Origin: Spirochaetaceae bacterium
GTDB taxonomy: Bacteria; Spirochaetota; Spirochaetia; SZUA-6; Fen-1364
Direction: 5' to 3'
Assembly: GCA_003170115.1 (NCBI GenBank)
Contig: PMZS01000284.1
Location: 1-9,981 of the forward strand
DNA: 9,981 bases
Positions 1 to 6,056 of the stretch are shown in pieces (positions within the stretch are counted from its first letter, which is position 1; each line of letters starts with the position of its first letter). Position numbers and translations under genes: made by a program. The notes under the pieces were generated by a model. It did not search any database and had not been told where the DNA came from. It saw only the letters and a program-made list of their open reading frames with translations.

Positions 1-464
1 GTGAGGTCCCTGTCCGCATCCGCAACGGCCGCCTGGGCCCCTGAGAGCTGCGTCTTGAGCCCCGCGAAATCCAGCTTGATCCCGCGTACCTTTTTCGCGG
101 CCGCAAGCTTTTTCGCGGCATCCGGAAGCGCCTGCTTGAGAGCGGCGATCAGCGCTGTCGCATCCGCCTGCGCCTTTTCCTTGCCCCTGGCCGCGTCATT
201 CGCCGCGGTTCCCGCCGTGGCCTTCGCATCGAGGGCGAGCGCTTTCACCTTGTCATAGTGCTTCGCGGTGAGCTCGGTTTCCATCTGCGCGAGCTTGTCC
301 TGGGCCGACTTCAGCGTTTCGGGTGCGTAGGCGATGATATCGGCATTCTTCGCGGCGTTGGCCACGGCTGCCCGCGCGGCATCGATGTCGGACTGGGGCG
401 GCTTTGCGCACGCGCCGACGATGAGCGCGAGCACGAGGGGAAGAAATACCCTGGCGTACTTCAT
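1..464 (-). CDS. Ala/Lys-rich helical lipoprotein, 3' end outside the window
   Basis: I translated this frame by hand from ATG at 464-462. It stays open for 154 codons to the left edge, so the C-terminus is missing. The first 20 residues form a lipoprotein signal: a basic MKYAR start, a hydrophobic core FLPLVLALI, then the lipobox VGAC with the modified Cys at about residue 19. The next residues are AKPPQ, with no Asp directly after the Cys, so in Gram-negatives an outer-membrane destination is more likely than inner-membrane retention. The rest is almost all Ala, Lys, Asp, Gln, Leu and Thr and should form long amphipathic helices or a coiled coil. A GGAGG lies about 10 nt upstream of the ATG. 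It resembles the small DUF4398-like or coiled-coil lipoproteins, but I do not recognise a specific family. The gene diverges from folD. The lipoprotein class is well supported; the function is unknown. Confidence 0.8.
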   Translation of the reverse strand, partial: MKYARVFLPLVLALIVGACAKPPQSDIDAARAAVANAAKNADIIAYAPETLKSAQDKLAQMETELTAKHYDKVKALALDAKATAGTAANDAARGKEKAQADATALIAALKQALPDAAKKLAAAKKVRGIKLDFAGLKTQLSGAQAAVADADRDL

Positions 465-547
465 GATCCTGAAACCTCCGTTCAAAGACTTGCATCAGCG
501 ACGCGAGCAACAAATGAGTCTCTCGTTCAACTGGCGTGAATGAAGAG

Positions 548-576
548 AATGTCCCACTTTTCTCCGGGGATGTCAA
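548..576 (-). promoter_or_regulatory. Candidate promoter of the lipoprotein gene
   Basis: On the minus strand a perfect TTGACA -35 box lies at 576-571. A weak -10 (GACATT, 3 of 6 consensus bases) follows at 553-548 with a 17-nt spacer. The predicted start would be near 541, giving a leader of about 77 nt. The -35 is convincing and the -10 is not. The inverted repeat at 556-590 overlaps both the -35 and the spacer. Confidence 0.35.
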
Positions 577-590
577 GCCAGGAGAGAAGT
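556..590. repeat. 10-bp-arm inverted repeat in the lipoprotein/folD divergent region
   Basis: The left arm ACTTTTCTCC (556-565) pairs with the right arm GGAGAGAAGT (581-590). Nine pairs are Watson-Crick and one is a T-G mismatch, with a 15-bp spacer. The arm centres are 25 bp apart. The spacer holds the TTGACA of the minus-strand promoter, and the right arm ends 3 bp before the candidate folD -35. This placement fits an operator for a dimeric regulator acting on one or both genes. It could also be a chance dyad. No T-run follows on either strand, so it is not a simple intrinsic terminator. Confidence 0.45.
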
Positions 591-593
591 CCA

Positions 594-622
594 GTGACGC
601 GCGCGGCGGCCAATGGTATGCT
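594..622 (+). promoter_or_regulatory. Candidate folD promoter
   Basis: GTGACG at 594-599 (4 of 6 matches to TTGACA) is followed after exactly 17 nt by TATGCT at 617-622 (4 of 6 matches to TATAAT). The predicted start is near 629, giving a leader of about 41 nt before the folD ATG. The spacing is ideal and the boxes are moderate. Confidence 0.4.
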
Positions 623-658
623 CGTGTCGTCAAAGTACGATCGACATTCACCCGATTC

Positions 659-664
659 AGGAGG
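659..664 (+). promoter_or_regulatory. Ribosome binding site deciding the folD start
   Basis: AGGAGG at 659-664 lies 5 nt before the ATG at 670. The in-frame upstream ATG at 613 has no such site, so this site selects 670 as the start. That start also gives the normal FolD N-terminus. Confidence 0.85.
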
Positions 665-669
665 CACAC

Positions 670-1521
670 ATGGCGGGCATCGTTCTCGATGGGAAGGCGC
701 TCTCTCAGGCGATCGAGGCCGAGCTCTCGGCGCGCGTGGCGAAAATCCGGGAGAGGGCCGGAGGCAGGCCTCCGATACTCGCCACCGTCCTCGTGGGAGA
801 CGACCCGGCCTCCGCCACGTACGTGAAGATGAAGGGCAGCGCCTGCCGGCGCGTGGGAATGGAATCCCTGAAGGTCGTGCTTCCGCAGGCGACCTCAACG
901 GCGGAGCTCTGTGCGCGGATCGACGAGCTGAACGCGAACCCCGAGGTGCAGGGCATCCTCCTGCAGCACCCGGTGCCGAAACAGATCGACGAGAGGAGCT
1001 GCTTCGAGCGGATCGCTCTCTCCAAGGACGTTGATGGCGTGACGATGCTCGGGTTCGGGAGAATGGCAATGGGCGAGCCCGCCTACGGTTCGGCGACACC
1101 GGCGGGCATCATGCGCCTTCTCGCACACTACGGGATTCCCCTCGAAGGCAGGCACGCGGTGGTCGTCGGCCGCAGCCCGATCCTTGGAAAACCGGTGGCC
1201 ATGATGCTCTTGAACGCACACGCGACCGTGACGATCTGCCACTCGAAGACTCAGGGACTGCCCGAAATCGTAAAGGTCGCGGACGTCATTGTCGGCGCGG
1301 TCGGCAAGCCCGAGTTCATCAAGGCGGCCTCGATCAGGGACGGGGCTGTCGTCGTGGACGCGGGGTTTCACCCGGGCAATGTGGGAGACATCGAGCTTGC
1401 CCCGGTCATCGGCCGATGCGCCGCCTATACCCCCGTGCCCGGCGGCGTGGGCCCGATGACTATCGCCACGCTCATCAGCCAGACGGTGGCAGCGGCGGAA
1501 GCATCCTTCGGAATCTCGTAG
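670..1521 (+). CDS. folD: FolD: methylenetetrahydrofolate dehydrogenase / methenyltetrahydrofolate cyclohydrolase (divergent subtype)
   Basis: This 283-residue protein has the normal FolD length. It is expected to interconvert 5,10-methylene-THF and 10-formyl-THF in the cytoplasm, using NAD(P), for one-carbon metabolism. The catalytic signature is intact: Tyr51 and Lys55 in YVKMK, Gln99 in GILLQHP, and Asp122 in KDVDG. The Rossmann half starts near residue 155 with the motif VVVGRSPILGKPVA and ends with the family signature TPVPGGVGPMT near the C-terminus. Several signature stretches differ from E. coli FolD. QLPLP is QHPVP here, the PxNxGxL stretch after DVDG reads VTMLGFGRM, the Cys of PCTPxG is Ala, and the DVGIN loop reads DAGFH and is shorter. 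I recall similar QHPVP/DVDGVT variants annotated as FolD in other bacteria. The start is set by AGGAGG 5 nt upstream. Family assignment is firm; whether both activities persist is inferred. Confidence 0.93.
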   Translation: MAGIVLDGKALSQAIEAELSARVAKIRERAGGRPPILATVLVGDDPASATYVKMKGSACRRVGMESLKVVLPQATSTAELCARIDELNANPEVQGILLQHPVPKQIDERSCFERIALSKDVDGVTMLGFGRMAMGEPAYGSATPAGIMRLLAHYGIPLEGRHAVVVGRSPILGKPVAMMLLNAHATVTICHSKTQGLPEIVKVADVIVGAVGKPEFIKAASIRDGAVVVDAGFHPGNVGDIELAPVIGRCAAYTPVPGGVGPMTIATLISQTVAAAEASFGIS

Positions 1522-1532
1522 CGCTTCCTACG
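1517..1532. other. Short palindrome containing both convergent stop codons
   Basis: CGTAG (1517-1521) and CTACG (1528-1532) are perfect inverted arms around the 6-nt loop CGCTTC. The TAG of folD is in the left arm and the TAG of the acyl-CoA synthetase, read on the minus strand, is in the right arm. The stem is only 5 bp and no T-run follows, so terminator function is doubtful. It is the only structure available between these two convergent genes. Confidence 0.35.
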
Positions 1533-3465
1533 GCAGCTTGAACAGGGCGCGCAAGGCCGCGAGGTTCCGCGGGTTGTCCGTCTTCGAGCCTTCCCTTGTA
1601 TACGAATACTCCAGGAGCCCGCGGTGGACCTCCGCAATCCTGTGGCGCACGATCTTCATCGTCGAGTTCATGGTACCGTCCCTGTCGCTGAACGGCTCCG
1701 TGACGATCTGGAACACGAAAGGGGCCCACGCAGGCTGGACCTTTCTGGCCTTGGGGTCCGCACGGTAGCGATTGAGCTCCGCCAGGAGCAACGCAAGGAG
1801 GTCCGGGGCGCTCGCGATCCCCAGGGATTTCACACGTCGTTCCACCTTCCCCGTGTCGAGGGTGACCAGGGCCGCGGTGTACTTCTTGTGGTCGCAGGAG
1901 GCCATGATCTGGTCCACCACGTCCGTTGAGAAGGTGACCGCTTCCTCGATCTCCTCGGGGCTGTACTTCTCTCCGTCCTCCCCAATGAGCAGCGCCTTCT
2001 CCCGCCCCACGACGACAAGGAAACCGTCCTGGTCCACGTACGCGAGGTCCCCCGTGTAAAGCCAGCCGTCGCGCAGGGCCAGGGCTGTGGCCTCGGGGTT
2101 TTTGAAATAGCCCTTCATGACGTTGCCGCCGCGGATGACCAGCTCCCCCTTTTCCCCGGTGGCGGCAGGGCTGCCGTCGGGCATCACGAAGCGGCACTCG
2201 ATGGACTGAAACACCGGGCCCGACGTGCCGAACTTGTGCCTTGTCGGCGTGTTTGCGGAGATGATGGGGGCCGCTTCGGTCAGGCCGTACCCCTGGTAGA
2301 TTGGCACGCCGAGGGCGGCGAAGAACTCCTGCTGTTTCACGTCCAGCAGTGCCCCTCCTCCGACGCAGAACCGGATGTTTCTGCCGAAGACCGCCCGCTT
2401 GACCTTCCTGAAAATGAGGAGGCGCGCCAGCGCGCAGGGGAGAAAGCTTTTCAACCGGACATGCAGGGGGGGCTTGTTGCAGCCATTGCCGTTTCGGGCG
2501 ATTCCCGCGGCGATACCGGTTTGAAACAGTTTCTGGATGAGGCCGCCCTTCTCCTCCACGCCCGCAATGATCTTTCTCATGAAATTGCCCGACAAGGTGG
2601 GAACGGTAAAAAGGAAATGGGAATTGGAATCCAGGAGATTTTTGGGGATATTTCGCAGGGTCCCGACCCCCCCTCCGCGGGAATCCACGAAGTACATCGA
2701 GAAACCGCAGACCAGGGCCGTGTACAGTCCCGCCGTGTGGGCGAAAGAATGGTCCACGGGCAGGATGATGAGGGTCCGCCAGCCCTCCGGGATCGGGATG
2801 GCCTTGACGCCGTCGTGGATGTTGGTCCAGTAGTTCAGGTGGGTGAGCATGATCCCCTTGGGGTTTCCCGTGGTCCCCGAGGTGTAGCAGATGGTGACCG
2901 TGTCATCCTCTTCCGTGGCGTCCGCAATCCGCCGCAGCTCGGCAGCGAACGCGGAGAGTGCTGCGCGCCCGGCGGCCAGCGCCTCGTCGAAGCCGATCAC
3001 CCGGTCCGAGGCAACGCCGTGCTCGGCGGCGACTGCGCGGGCCCACCCGGGGTCTGCGTCGAGATAGACCACGCGGAGCTGCCAGTTCCGCGCACGGGCA
3101 AATGCGGCGAGCACCTTTGTGAGCTGATTCTTCGTGGTGAGGATTCCCTTCGCCTCGGAGTGATTGAGGCGGAAGGGTATTTCTTCTTCGAGGAGCTTGA
3201 TGGACAGGGGAACCGAGACGCACCCCGCCAGGGTGAGGCCGAGCTCTCCGACGATCCATTCGGGGCTCCCCTCGCCGAGGACCGCAAAGGCGTCCCCCAT
3301 GCGAAACCCCTGGGAGAGAAGCCACGCCGCGAGCTCCCGGGCACTCTCCCGGGCCTTCGAGAAGCTCACCGGGACGTAGCCTGCGTCGGTCTTCCTCAGG
3401 GCGTATGGCGCCTCGCCCCACTTCTCGGCGGCTTCGTCAAGCATCCTGATGACGGTTCGTTTCAT
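1528..3465 (-). CDS. Long-chain acyl-CoA synthetase (AMP-forming, FadD15-like)
   Basis: This 645-residue cytoplasmic or membrane-associated enzyme should activate a fatty or related carboxylic acid with ATP to an acyl-adenylate and then to acyl-CoA. The adenylate-forming motifs occur in order. The P-loop YTSGTTGNPKG spans residues 194-204. The core region, GGGALL, is at about 369-374. The motif YQGYGLTEAAP is at about 390-400, and YTGD is at 470-473 with the ATP-ribose Asp473. The hinge GREK at 487-490 is followed by GEKYSPEEIE, and the adenylation Lys604 lies in STMKIVR. The segment of about 70 residues between the histidine-rich DHSFAH motif region and GGGALL is typical of long-chain rather than short-chain synthetases. 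A purine-rich GAGAGGG stands about 8 nt before the ATG. The gene lies 12 bp downstream of the flavin oxidoreductase and should be co-transcribed with it. Chain-length preference cannot be read; the class is certain. Confidence 0.93.
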   Translation of the reverse strand: MKRTVIRMLDEAAEKWGEAPYALRKTDAGYVPVSFSKARESARELAAWLLSQGFRMGDAFAVLGEGSPEWIVGELGLTLAGCVSVPLSIKLLEEEIPFRLNHSEAKGILTTKNQLTKVLAAFARARNWQLRVVYLDADPGWARAVAAEHGVASDRVIGFDEALAAGRAALSAFAAELRRIADATEEDDTVTICYTSGTTGNPKGIMLTHLNYWTNIHDGVKAIPIPEGWRTLIILPVDHSFAHTAGLYTALVCGFSMYFVDSRGGGVGTLRNIPKNLLDSNSHFLFTVPTLSGNFMRKIIAGVEEKGGLIQKLFQTGIAAGIARNGNGCNKPPLHVRLKSFLPCALARLLIFRKVKRAVFGRNIRFCVGGGALLDVKQQEFFAALGVPIYQGYGLTEAAPIISANTPTRHKFGTSGPVFQSIECRFVMPDGSPAATGEKGELVIRGGNVMKGYFKNPEATALALRDGWLYTGDLAYVDQDGFLVVVGREKALLIGEDGEKYSPEEIEEAVTFSTDVVDQIMASCDHKKYTAALVTLDTGKVERRVKSLGIASAPDLLALLLAELNRYRADPKARKVQPAWAPFVFQIVTEPFSDRDGTMNSTMKIVRHRIAEVHRGLLEYSYTREGSKTDNPRNLAALRALFKLP

Positions 3466-3477
3466 GCGCGGACCCTC

Positions 3478-4536
3478 TCACGTCTTCGCGCGGAGGTACT
3501 GGTTCGGCCACGGGGCATCCGCGCGAAGCTCCGCCGCGGCATGAAGGGGCCAATAGGGGTCACGCAGGAACTGGCGCGCCAGGACGACCATGTCGGCCTG
3601 GCCGGTGCGAAGCACGTGGTCCGCCTGCGCTGCCGAGGTGATGAGACCCACGGCTCCGGTGGGGATCCCGGCCTCCCTGCGGACCCTCTCCGCGTTCGGC
3701 GTCTGGTACCCTGGGCCGATCGGCAGCTTTGCTCCATGGACGTTGCCACCGGAGGAGCAATCGATCAGGTCGACGCCCTCCGCCTTCAGCCCGCGTGCCA
3801 GCTCCACCGATTGCTCCACATCCCAGCCGTCGTTCGTCCAGTCGGTGGTCGAGATCCGTACGAACAGGGGAAGCGATTCAGGCCATACTGCCCGCACTGC
3901 CCGGGCGATCTCACGCGCGAGGCGCGTCCTGTTCTCGAAAGAGCCCCCGTAGCCGTCGGTGCGCTGGTTGGACAGCGGTGAAAGGAACTCATGCACGAGG
4001 TAGCCGTGCGCGAAATGCAGCTCCACGACGGCAAAGCCGGCGGCGAGCGCGCGCCGGGCGGCATCCGCGAAAGACGTTGTCACCCCGGCGATCTCCCGCA
4101 CCGTGAGAGCTTCCGGGACAGGGTGCGCACTGGAAAACCGCGTGGGGCTCGGACCGACAACCTGCCACGCGCCCTGGGCGGCGGTGAGCGCGCCATCCCC
4201 CTCCCAGGGCACCATCACCGAGGCCTTGCGCCCGGCGTGCGCGAGCTGGATTCCGGGCATAGCCCCCTGCTCGCCGACGAATCGGGCGATTCTCCGCAGG
4301 CCCGGCACGTGCGCGTCGTCCCAGATGCCGAGGTCACGGGCGCTGATCCGCCCGCGCGCCTGCACGGCAGTGGCCTCGGCCATGACGAGGCCTGCGCCCC
4401 CCACGGCACGTGAGCCGAGGTGCACGAGATGCCAGTCAGTGGCCTGGCCATCCTCGCAGGAGTACTGGCACATCGGGGAGACCATGATCCTGTTGCGTAT
4501 CGTGACGGTGCGGAACGAGATGGGCGTGAAGAGCAT
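3478..4536 (-). CDS. Old yellow enzyme, NADH:flavin oxidoreductase of the YqjM/NamA type
   Basis: This 352-residue FMN-dependent ene-reductase should reduce activated C=C bonds with NAD(P)H. I chose the ATG at 4536 because it gives the family N-terminus MLFTPISFRTVTIRNRI. The frame is open to 4704, but the added residues do not look like this family and would run across the divergent promoter region. Visible signatures are Cys23 and Tyr25 in SPMCQYS, matching the redox-tuning Cys26 and Tyr28 of Bacillus YqjM. Others are QLAHAGRK at 97-104, the substrate-binding pair His174 and His177 in HFAHGY, and the stretch FLSPLSNQRTDGYGGS near 184-199. There is no C-terminal Fe-S or FAD domain, so it is the short OYE form and not a 2,4-dienoyl-CoA reductase. 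It heads a two-gene unit with the acyl-CoA synthetase, hinting at unsaturated acid metabolism. No Shine-Dalgarno is visible; see the promoter at 4545-4574. Confidence 0.92.
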   Translation of the reverse strand: MLFTPISFRTVTIRNRIMVSPMCQYSCEDGQATDWHLVHLGSRAVGGAGLVMAEATAVQARGRISARDLGIWDDAHVPGLRRIARFVGEQGAMPGIQLAHAGRKASVMVPWEGDGALTAAQGAWQVVGPSPTRFSSAHPVPEALTVREIAGVTTSFADAARRALAAGFAVVELHFAHGYLVHEFLSPLSNQRTDGYGGSFENRTRLAREIARAVRAVWPESLPLFVRISTTDWTNDGWDVEQSVELARGLKAEGVDLIDCSSGGNVHGAKLPIGPGYQTPNAERVRREAGIPTGAVGLITSAAQADHVLRTGQADMVVLARQFLRDPYWPLHAAAELRADAPWPNQYLRAKT

Positions 4537-4544
4537 GAATGGGA

Positions 4545-4574
4545 ATACTACCCAACTCGTGCGCGGTTCATCAA
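4545..4574 (-). promoter_or_regulatory. Candidate promoter of the flavin oxidoreductase / acyl-CoA synthetase unit
   Basis: On the minus strand TTGATG (4574-4569) is followed after 18 nt by TAGTAT (4550-4545). Counting from the -10, transcription should begin at about 4538, which is 2 nt before the ATG at 4536. With no Shine-Dalgarno in front of that ATG, the pattern suggests a leaderless or nearly leaderless mRNA. This rests on consensus matching only. Confidence 0.45.
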
Positions 4575-4590
4575 GCAAGTGATTATTTGG

Positions 4591-4619
4591 TTGACTCGCC
4601 ATGCCGGGCATTCTACTCT
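4591..4619 (+). promoter_or_regulatory. Candidate promoter of the VOC / reductase / ThuA / M20 operon
   Basis: TTGACT (4591-4596) matches the -35 consensus in 5 of 6 positions. After 17 nt, TACTCT (4614-4619) keeps the TA...T core of the -10. The predicted start is near 4626, giving a leader of about 17 nt that contains the GGAGG at 4634-4638. This is the best-looking promoter in the window. Confidence 0.5.
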
Positions 4620-4631
4620 GCCCGCAGGGCA
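4605..4631. repeat. Overlapping GGGC/GCCC dyads at the operon start site
   Basis: TGCCC-GCA-GGGCA at 4619-4631 is a perfect inverted repeat with 5-bp arms. It covers the predicted transcription start at about 4626 and ends 2 bp before the GGAGG. An alternative 5-bp pairing joins CGGGC (4605-4609) to GCCCG (4620-4624) around the -10 box. An operator, or a small 5' hairpin next to the ribosome binding site, are both possible. In GC-rich DNA such short dyads also arise by chance. Confidence 0.3.
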
Positions 4632-4642
4632 ATGGAGGAATC

Positions 4643-5098
4643 ATGAAAAAGGGTATCCTGGGCTCCAAGGTGGTGACGCAGGTCGGAATTCTCGTGCACG
4701 ACATCGAGAAGACCGCGCAGGTCTACGCGGATTTCCTCGGCGTGGCGAAACCGAACATCGTGATCACGGACACGCTGGACAAGTCCAAGGCCACGTACAG
4801 AGGCAGTCCCACCCCGGCGCGCTCGAAGCTGGCCTTCTTCAAGGTCGGGGAGAGCCTCGAGCTGGAGCTCATCCAGCCCGATGACGCGCCCAGCACATGG
4901 CGGGAAGAACTGAACCGCAAGGGAGAGGGGGTGCACCATATCGCCTTCGCGATCAAGGGGATGAAGGAAAAGGTGGCGGATCTGCAGAAGGAGAACATGC
5001 CGCTCCTGCAGGCGGGGGAGTACACGGGCGGACGCTACGCGTACGTCGATGCCACCAGGGACCTGAAGGTCATCATCGAGCTCCTCGAGAATGACTGA
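4643..5098 (+). CDS. VOC superfamily protein (glyoxalase / methylmalonyl-CoA epimerase-like fold)
   Basis: This 151-residue protein starts at the ATG at 4643, with GGAGG 4 nt upstream at 4634-4638. It shows two beta-alpha-beta-beta-beta modules. Module one begins TQVGILVHDIEKTAQVYADF at residues 12-31 and ends with LELELIQP near 72-79. Module two begins GEGVHHIAFAI near 94-104 and ends VIIELLE near 143-149. The pattern is closest to the methylmalonyl-CoA epimerase or glyoxalase_4 branch. His98/His99, Glu75 and Glu146 lie where metal ligands are expected. The first-strand His of that branch is Gln13 here, so metal binding may be altered. VOC proteins include isomerases, lyases and dioxygenases, and the reaction cannot be assigned. 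It is the first gene of a four-gene operon and overlaps the reductase gene by 8 bp. Confidence 0.85.
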   Translation: MKKGILGSKVVTQVGILVHDIEKTAQVYADFLGVAKPNIVITDTLDKSKATYRGSPTPARSKLAFFKVGESLELELIQPDDAPSTWREELNRKGEGVHHIAFAIKGMKEKVADLQKENMPLLQAGEYTGGRYAYVDATRDLKVIIELLEND

Positions 5099-6035
5099 TC
5101 CGGCGCGCGCTCCGCTGCCAATCCCCGGGGGCCTCGGGCTCGGCTGCTGGGCCTTCGGAGACATGGGCGGAGGACCTTCCGACGCCCCGCGGTCCATCGC
5201 CCTGATCCGCGACGCCTTCGAGATCGGAATCCGCCATCTCGACACGGCCCGGGACTATGGCAACGGGCGCTCGGAAGAGGTCATCGGCGAGGCCATCGCG
5301 CCATTCTCGGGTGACGTTTTCGTCTCCTCCAAGGCTCACGCCACGGGAAGGGAGGAGACGCCCGGGATCGTCGAAGGAATCCTGCGGCGACTGCGCAGGA
5401 GCTGGCTCGATCTCTTCTATATACACTGGCCGCGGACGGGTCTGGACCTGCGTCCCATGATGGAGGCCCTGGAGAAACTTCGCGCAGAGGGGAAAGTCCG
5501 ACTCGTCGGGGTGAGCAATTTCAGCGCGGCGGACATGGAAAACGCCTCGCAGGGCGGAACGATCGACGCGTACCAGCTCTGCTACAATCTGCTCTGGCGC
5601 TACCCGGAGAAAGAAATCATGCCGTGGTGCCGCGAGCACGGCGTGGCAATGATCACCTACAGCTCCATTGCGCAGGGGCTTCTCTCCGACACGCCGCGAA
5701 GCCCGTCGACGTTCGAGAAGGGCGACGCTCGGCGGCAGACCCTTTACTACCGCGAGGACGTGTGGCCCCACGTGCGGGATTCCGTCGCGGCCATGAGGGA
5801 AACAGCGGGTCGCCTTGCCGTCCCGCTGAGCACGCTCGCCATCCGCTGGGTCCTTGGGAGAAATGGGATTGTCTCCTCCCTGGTCGGGGCACGGTCGAAG
5901 GTCCAGCTTGAAAAAAACGCGGCCGCCGCGGCAGGGCGCAATCCGCCGGAGATCGACGAGGAGCTCACCCGGCAGTCCTCCGAGGCGATGAGGCATATAC
6001 CTGACGTCAGCAACATCTTCAATTTCTATCCCTGA
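5091..6035 (+). CDS. Aldo/keto reductase family oxidoreductase
   Basis: This 314-residue, cofactor-only NADPH-type oxidoreductase should reduce an aldehyde or ketone, or oxidise a sugar-like alcohol. The complete catalytic tetrad is visible: Asp51 in RHLDTA, Tyr56 in DYGNGRSE, Lys81 in SSKA and His112 in YIHWP. VGVSNFSA near residue 140 and the C-terminal cofactor part ALEKLRAEGKVR...SLVGARSKVQLEKN complete the barrel pattern. The sequence resembles the bacterial AKR branch that includes YhdN and IolS rather than mammalian-type AKR1, but the substrate is unknown. The ATG lies inside the last codons of the VOC gene (ATGACTGA overlap, 8 bp), which predicts translational coupling. The next gene follows 21 bp after its stop. 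Confidence 0.93.
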   Translation: MTDPARAPLPIPGGLGLGCWAFGDMGGGPSDAPRSIALIRDAFEIGIRHLDTARDYGNGRSEEVIGEAIAPFSGDVFVSSKAHATGREETPGIVEGILRRLRRSWLDLFYIHWPRTGLDLRPMMEALEKLRAEGKVRLVGVSNFSAADMENASQGGTIDAYQLCYNLLWRYPEKEIMPWCREHGVAMITYSSIAQGLLSDTPRSPSTFEKGDARRQTLYYREDVWPHVRDSVAAMRETAGRLAVPLSTLAIRWVLGRNGIVSSLVGARSKVQLEKNAAAAAGRNPPEIDEELTRQSSEAMRHIPDVSNIFNFYP

Positions 6036-6056
6036 GCACTGGCAGAGAGGTGGCGG

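Noticed and set aside
253..669. 138-codon minus-strand frame across the lipoprotein/folD intergenic region
   Set aside because: It overlaps the lipoprotein coding frame, which has a signal peptide and ribosome site. Its own translation is Arg-rich and featureless.
613..669. 19-residue N-terminal extension of folD
   Set aside because: It has no ribosome binding site, would begin just upstream of the predicted -10 box at 617, and is not part of the FolD fold.
2236..3981. 581-codon open frame on the plus strand
   Set aside because: It lies antisense to the acyl-CoA synthetase and oxidoreductase, both of which have full motif sets. Its translation has no recognisable domain and the composition expected of a GC-rich shadow frame.
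4537..4704. N-terminal extension of the old yellow enzyme to 4704 or 4602
   Set aside because: The 56 extra residues do not resemble the family and would overlap the VOC gene start and its promoter. The start at 4536 gives the exact family N-terminus.
4643..5098. Naming the VOC gene methylmalonyl-CoA epimerase
   Set aside because: The expected first metal His is Gln, and no mutase or propionyl-CoA genes are nearby, so a specific name is not justified.
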